Shown here: piece by piece, positions 62,101-64,000 of the stretch
How the letters are laid out: each line of letters starts with the position of its first letter
Numbering within the stretch: the stretch's first letter is position 1
Source: Pseudomonadota bacterium
GTDB taxonomy: Bacteria > Pseudomonadota > Gammaproteobacteria > Steroidobacterales > Steroidobacteraceae
NCBI GenBank assembly: GCA_023423065.1
Contig: JAFAGC010000029.1
Coordinates: 73,382-137,381, forward strand
Length of the DNA stretch: 64,000 nucleotides
Direction of reading: 5' to 3'
The notes under the pieces: generated by a model
What the model was told of the DNA's origin: nothing
The model's database searches: none
The model's input: only the letters and a program-made list of their open reading frames with translations
Position numbers and translations under genes: made by a program

Positions 62101-62349
62101 GGTGTCGGCTTCCCTCTTGATTTCCTGCGACGTCTGCAGAGCCTTGCGGATACCTGTGACCAGGATTTCCGTCATCTCTTCCTGGGTCTTCGTCGTCGTC
62201 GCATTATCTGCTTTGTTCGCGTCCTGCTCTTGAGCCATCGCGAACGGCGCCAGCAAGCCGGCACCCACTGCGAAAATGGCCAATTCCTTTACGCGCGATG
62301 ATTGCGCGCACGCGGCTTCACGCCGCAACTTTCTCGTTGCTTTGGACAC
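59122..62349 (-). CDS. TonB-dependent outer-membrane receptor
   Basis: A 1075-residue receptor. Start is GTG with AGGGGGGC upstream. The signal peptide ends FAMAQEQD; the N-terminal plug begins with EILVTGIRKALQTSQEIKRE and carries DTVVDSITATDIGAFPDKSV, then ALQRMTGVTVTR, the form typical of Xanthomonas/Caulobacter receptors. The rest is a 22-strand barrel, ending DMRLQLGVRYRIQ. Many members import plant-derived or aromatic compounds, but specificity is not readable here. Extracellular Cys pairs (CYSWGGSANKPC, CADPASPSALYC) may form disulphides. A divergent TPR-oxygenase gene lies 182 bases away. Confidence 0.92.
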   Translation of the reverse strand: MSKATRKLRREAACAQSSRVKELAIFAVGAGLLAPFAMAQEQDANKADNATTTKTQEEMTEILVTGIRKALQTSQEIKREADTVVDSITATDIGAFPDKSVAEALQRMTGVTVTRFAASGDTSHFSAEPSGVVVRGLPQVRSEFNGRDSFNANSSRGLSFGDVSPELMAGVDTYKNMTADMIEGGLAGTVNLRTHVPFDSEGFVAAFSAEMGMGTLAGQTKPAGSILMSNRWDTGIGEFGVMANAAYSDVVTESQGVQLLRFFNATDVDAYGGGTKWLPGGVDIRKNTYYRTRKGASLAGQYRSPEEAVTATFQYNRSEYQNDWEEYSLTAGVGNSQQPQGLVLNSEFNRHPDGTPAHEFDSRGVFVRGIINDVGDGWAGPTNNPTIAHPDGYRQGDLANSPDWVCYSWGGSANKPCPSTRGAGLGVDTRFSTQTNLTEDYSLNLRWNVNERLGLNFDVQMIDSSVVNFDNSATNKTATDLYLDISGGKPQFEFRQPTGYGWTAGGYQDPQNYFKEWVMEHAENSFGEEIAARIDADIHIEKGWLDSLRVGVRTADRDQQVNWTTYNWGSVQPLWGLQDDVPFFLNEGPWQNTSVVKNLGSDMVGGGVYGGGNFLHPDYGIISNYNASRSLYGQGRSNSWVALAERACADPASPSALYCPVEMLDVTEDTRAAYVMLKFGGDETNWGSVNVRGNIGVRWVKTETSSTGGAQFPLYTAPSPPTPEAPDINPRSLATADDIAFMNQGSYTAVGGASHTNVLPSLNVRFGFTDEQFVRFAASRALSRADMGLYKFYYTVGVDQGTCADGTVTWSVPGDCESTPVAWTPRYTADTGNPTLKPTTADMLDLTYEWYFSSSGSFTAALFYKKFNDYIVKASTDEQLTNNGVTRTVNVTRPVNADGAKIKGVELAYQTFFDRLPEPWNGLGLQANVTLVDNQGVSNSGLTIVSGGGTVTQDTNISFTDLPLEGFSEKAANLVLMFEQEKYSARLAYNWRDDYLISQADCCIKLPIWQEAYGQLDASFHYKPSSAWDVFLDVQNLTEEETVLYQQVTNEGLLLPRSWFTNDMRLQLGVRYRIQ

Positions 62350-62531
62350 TGCAATGCCCCCCTGTAAGAACTGTTACGGTCTAAATCAGAATTCGATAAC
62401 CGATTTGTAGTTTTGCCGAGTGTAGCCAGATCGTATGCGCACGCAAGAGCCGATTCGCGAAAAGTTGCGGGTGTGCCGCATGTCTCGGCAGGTCAATTCT
62501 TGGCGTGTTCCATGCACTTGATTTTCGCGGG
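62350..62531. promoter_or_regulatory. Divergent promoter region between receptor and TPR-oxygenase
   Basis: This 182-base gap separates the receptor (minus) from the TPR-oxygenase (plus) and must contain both promoters. It is AT-richer than the genes (for example ATTCGATAACCGATTTGTAG), as expected for promoters. I see no convincing operator palindrome. Confidence 0.5.
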
Positions 62532-64000
62532 ATGGTGACAGCGGTGGGCGACCCCGAACGATTACAACACGTTGTTTCGCTTGTGAATTCCGGCGATCTC
62601 GCGGCCGCGTCCGAGGCCGCCGCGACTTTGCAGGACAAGGCAATGTCGTGCGAGGCGTGGCGCCTCGTGAGTCGCGCGAATGCAAATTTGCAACGCTGGA
62701 CCGAGGCACGATCGGCGATCGAAATCGCACTGCAGCAACGACCCGGTACGACCGAAATTCGCGGCGAGCGTGCGTTGCTGCTGGGGGAAATGGGCCTCGC
62801 CGACGAATCGCTCGCGGAGCTCGCGGTGCTCTCGCGCGAGAATCCCGACTCGCCGCAGTGGTTAGGCCACTGGTGCCGCGCGCTGCAGTTCGCCGGTAGA
62901 TGGAACGAGGCGGAAGCGCGCGTCGAGGAGGCGTTGCGCCGCTGGCCACTCGACCTGCCGCTGCACGCCCTGCTGATCGAACTGCGCTGGCAACGCGGCG
63001 CGGGCGCGGAAGCGACGCAGCTGCTCGAGCGCGCGATCGAGGCTCACCCCGAGGCGCCGCAGTTGCGCCTGGTCGCCGCCGATCATCTGCGCAACGCCGG
63101 CTTCACCGCGCGGGCTCTCGAGTTGCTGGAAGGCGGATTACGCATCGTTCCGGAATCCGCGGCGTTCCTGACGTCGATCGGCGTGCTGATCGATGCGCTG
63201 GATCGGCCGCACGATGCGCTGCCGTACCTGCGCGCGGCGATCGCGCGTTCGCCGCAATCCGTGCCGGCGCAGCGCAACCTCGTTCCCACGCTGCTGCGCA
63301 CCGGCGCGGGCGAGGAAGCACTCGCGCTCGCCGACTCATTACTCGCGCGCGCGCCGGACGATCAGCAGCTCATCGCGTATCGCGCGACGGCCCTGCGCCT
63401 GCTGGGACGCGCGGAGTACCGGCGCCTGTACGACTACGAGCGGCTCGTGCGCGTGTACCGGCTGCATCCGCCCGATGGCGACATCGCGGCCTTCAACGCG
63501 GCCTTCGCGCGGGAGTTGACCGCGCTGCATCGCGCGCAGCGGCGGCCACTCGCGCAGAGCCTGCGCGGTGGCACGCAGACCGAGCGCCACCTGCCCGCGG
63601 ACAATCCGCTCGTGGCGCGGTTCTTCGCGATGCTCGACGCGCCCATCCGCGACTACATCTCGCGATTGCGCGACGACGTTCATCCGGTGGATCGACGCAG
63701 GCGCGCCGGCGGTGGCTACAAACTATCGGGATCGTGGTCGGTGCAGTTGCAGCCCGGCGGATTCCACGTCGATCACGTGCACCCGCGCGGGTGGCTGAGC
63801 TCGGCGTACTACGTGGAATTGCCGACCGAGGTGGCCGGCACGTCGCGGGCGGGATGGATCAAGTTCGGTGAATCCGGCGTGCTGCTCGCCGCATGTCCGC
63901 CCGAGCACTTCGTCAAACCGGAACCGGGAACGCTGGTGCTGTTCCCGTCGTACATGTGGCACGGCACGGTCGCATTCGGCGAAGGCGGCCGTCGCCTGAC
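62532..64000 (+). CDS. TPR-containing putative 2OG-Fe(II) oxygenase (3' end outside window)
   Basis: The first 489 residues are in the window and the frame is still open at the edge. Residues 1-300 are helical TPR-like repeats (AWRLVSRANANLQRWTEARS, SLAELAVLSRENPDSPQWLG). From about 390 there is a double-stranded beta-helix of the putative 2OG-Fe(II) oxygenase type: SGSWSVQLQPGGFHVDHVHP (His412, Asp414), SSAYYVELP, and the distal His in LFPSYMWHGTVAF. The 2OG-binding Arg should lie at GGRRL. It diverges from the receptor. TPR-fused oxygenases of this kind occur beside halogenase/TonB loci and could modify peptides or the same substrate. Confidence 0.8.
   Translation, partial: MVTAVGDPERLQHVVSLVNSGDLAAASEAAATLQDKAMSCEAWRLVSRANANLQRWTEARSAIEIALQQRPGTTEIRGERALLLGEMGLADESLAELAVLSRENPDSPQWLGHWCRALQFAGRWNEAEARVEEALRRWPLDLPLHALLIELRWQRGAGAEATQLLERAIEAHPEAPQLRLVAADHLRNAGFTARALELLEGGLRIVPESAAFLTSIGVLIDALDRPHDALPYLRAAIARSPQSVPAQRNLVPTLLRTGAGEEALALADSLLARAPDDQQLIAYRATALRLLGRAEYRRLYDYERLVRVYRLHPPDGDIAAFNAAFARELTALHRAQRRPLAQSLRGGTQTERHLPADNPLVARFFAMLDAPIRDYISRLRDDVHPVDRRRRAGGGYKLSGSWSVQLQPGGFHVDHVHPRGWLSSAYYVELPTEVAGTSRAGWIKFGESGVLLAACPPEHFVKPEPGTLVLFPSYMWHGTVAFGEGGRRL

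Noticed and set aside
1..64000. tRNA, rRNA, integrase, insertion-sequence transposase, replication origin
   Set aside because: I looked for cloverleaf-like sequence, rRNA motifs, DDE or Y1 transposases and DnaA-box clusters and saw none that I could support. XerC is the housekeeping recombinase, not an island integrase.

Overview
The window is high-GC bacterial chromosome (mostly about two-thirds GC by eye) from a gammaproteobacterium of the Xanthomonadales / Nevskiales / Steroidobacter kind. The evidence is gene order and content: dapF-DUF484-xerC-hslV-hslU, DUF971-ubiE-ubiJ-ubiB, a TonB-dependent receptor next to flavin-dependent halogenases, and a single trp operon with a ribosome-mediated attenuator. 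I cannot name a genus from sequence alone. The chromosome is very compact: most co-directional genes join by ATGA/GTGA overlaps and several convergent pairs share or abut stop codons.

Layout. 0-4 kb: CoA-binding protein, then a GNAT-VOC-GH106 operon on the minus strand. 4-9.5 kb: dapF, DUF484, xerC, hslVU, a small membrane protein and a DUF938 methyltransferase, interrupted by two inverted-repeat elements. 9.5-14.7 kb: S9 peptidase plus alpha/beta-hydrolase, a membrane protein, pyrophosphatase and a FabH-like synthase. 14.7-19.8 kb (minus): an iron-sulphur flavoprotein, korA and korB, then a small unknown gene and a 40-residue ribosomal protein Thx. 19.9-23.5 kb: DUF971 and ubiquinone genes ubiE, ubiJ, ubiB. 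23.7-29.8 kb: a 1226-residue hybrid histidine kinase and a membrane/XRE/gamma-glutamyltransferase operon. 29.8-38.9 kb (minus): DUF6265, PAP2 phosphatase, a drug-type MFS transporter and trpEGDCFBA, preceded by leader peptide trpL (three consecutive Trp codons) and an attenuator. 39-42.4 kb: RidA-like protein with a basic tail, a HerA-like ATPase and DUF2780.

42.4-53.4 kb is an AT-richer accessory island on the minus strand. It carries a TonB-like protein, a secreted six-repeat fibronectin-III protein, a 2061-residue SpvB/VCBS/Rhs protein with a putative ADP-ribosyltransferase-like tail, a presumptive immunity gene 4 bases downstream, and further small orphan frames. It sits between DUF2780 and yajQ.

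53.9-64 kb is the most unusual functional module. A TonB-dependent receptor is followed by three tandem flavin-dependent-halogenase paralogues and a 2OG-Fe(II) oxygenase. The last four genes are joined by 4-base overlaps. The middle halogenase has lost the catalytic glutamate and other signature motifs. A TPR/2OG-Fe(II) oxygenase starts divergently and runs off the window. The set looks like an outer-membrane uptake system coupled to halogenation and hydroxylation of an unknown substrate.
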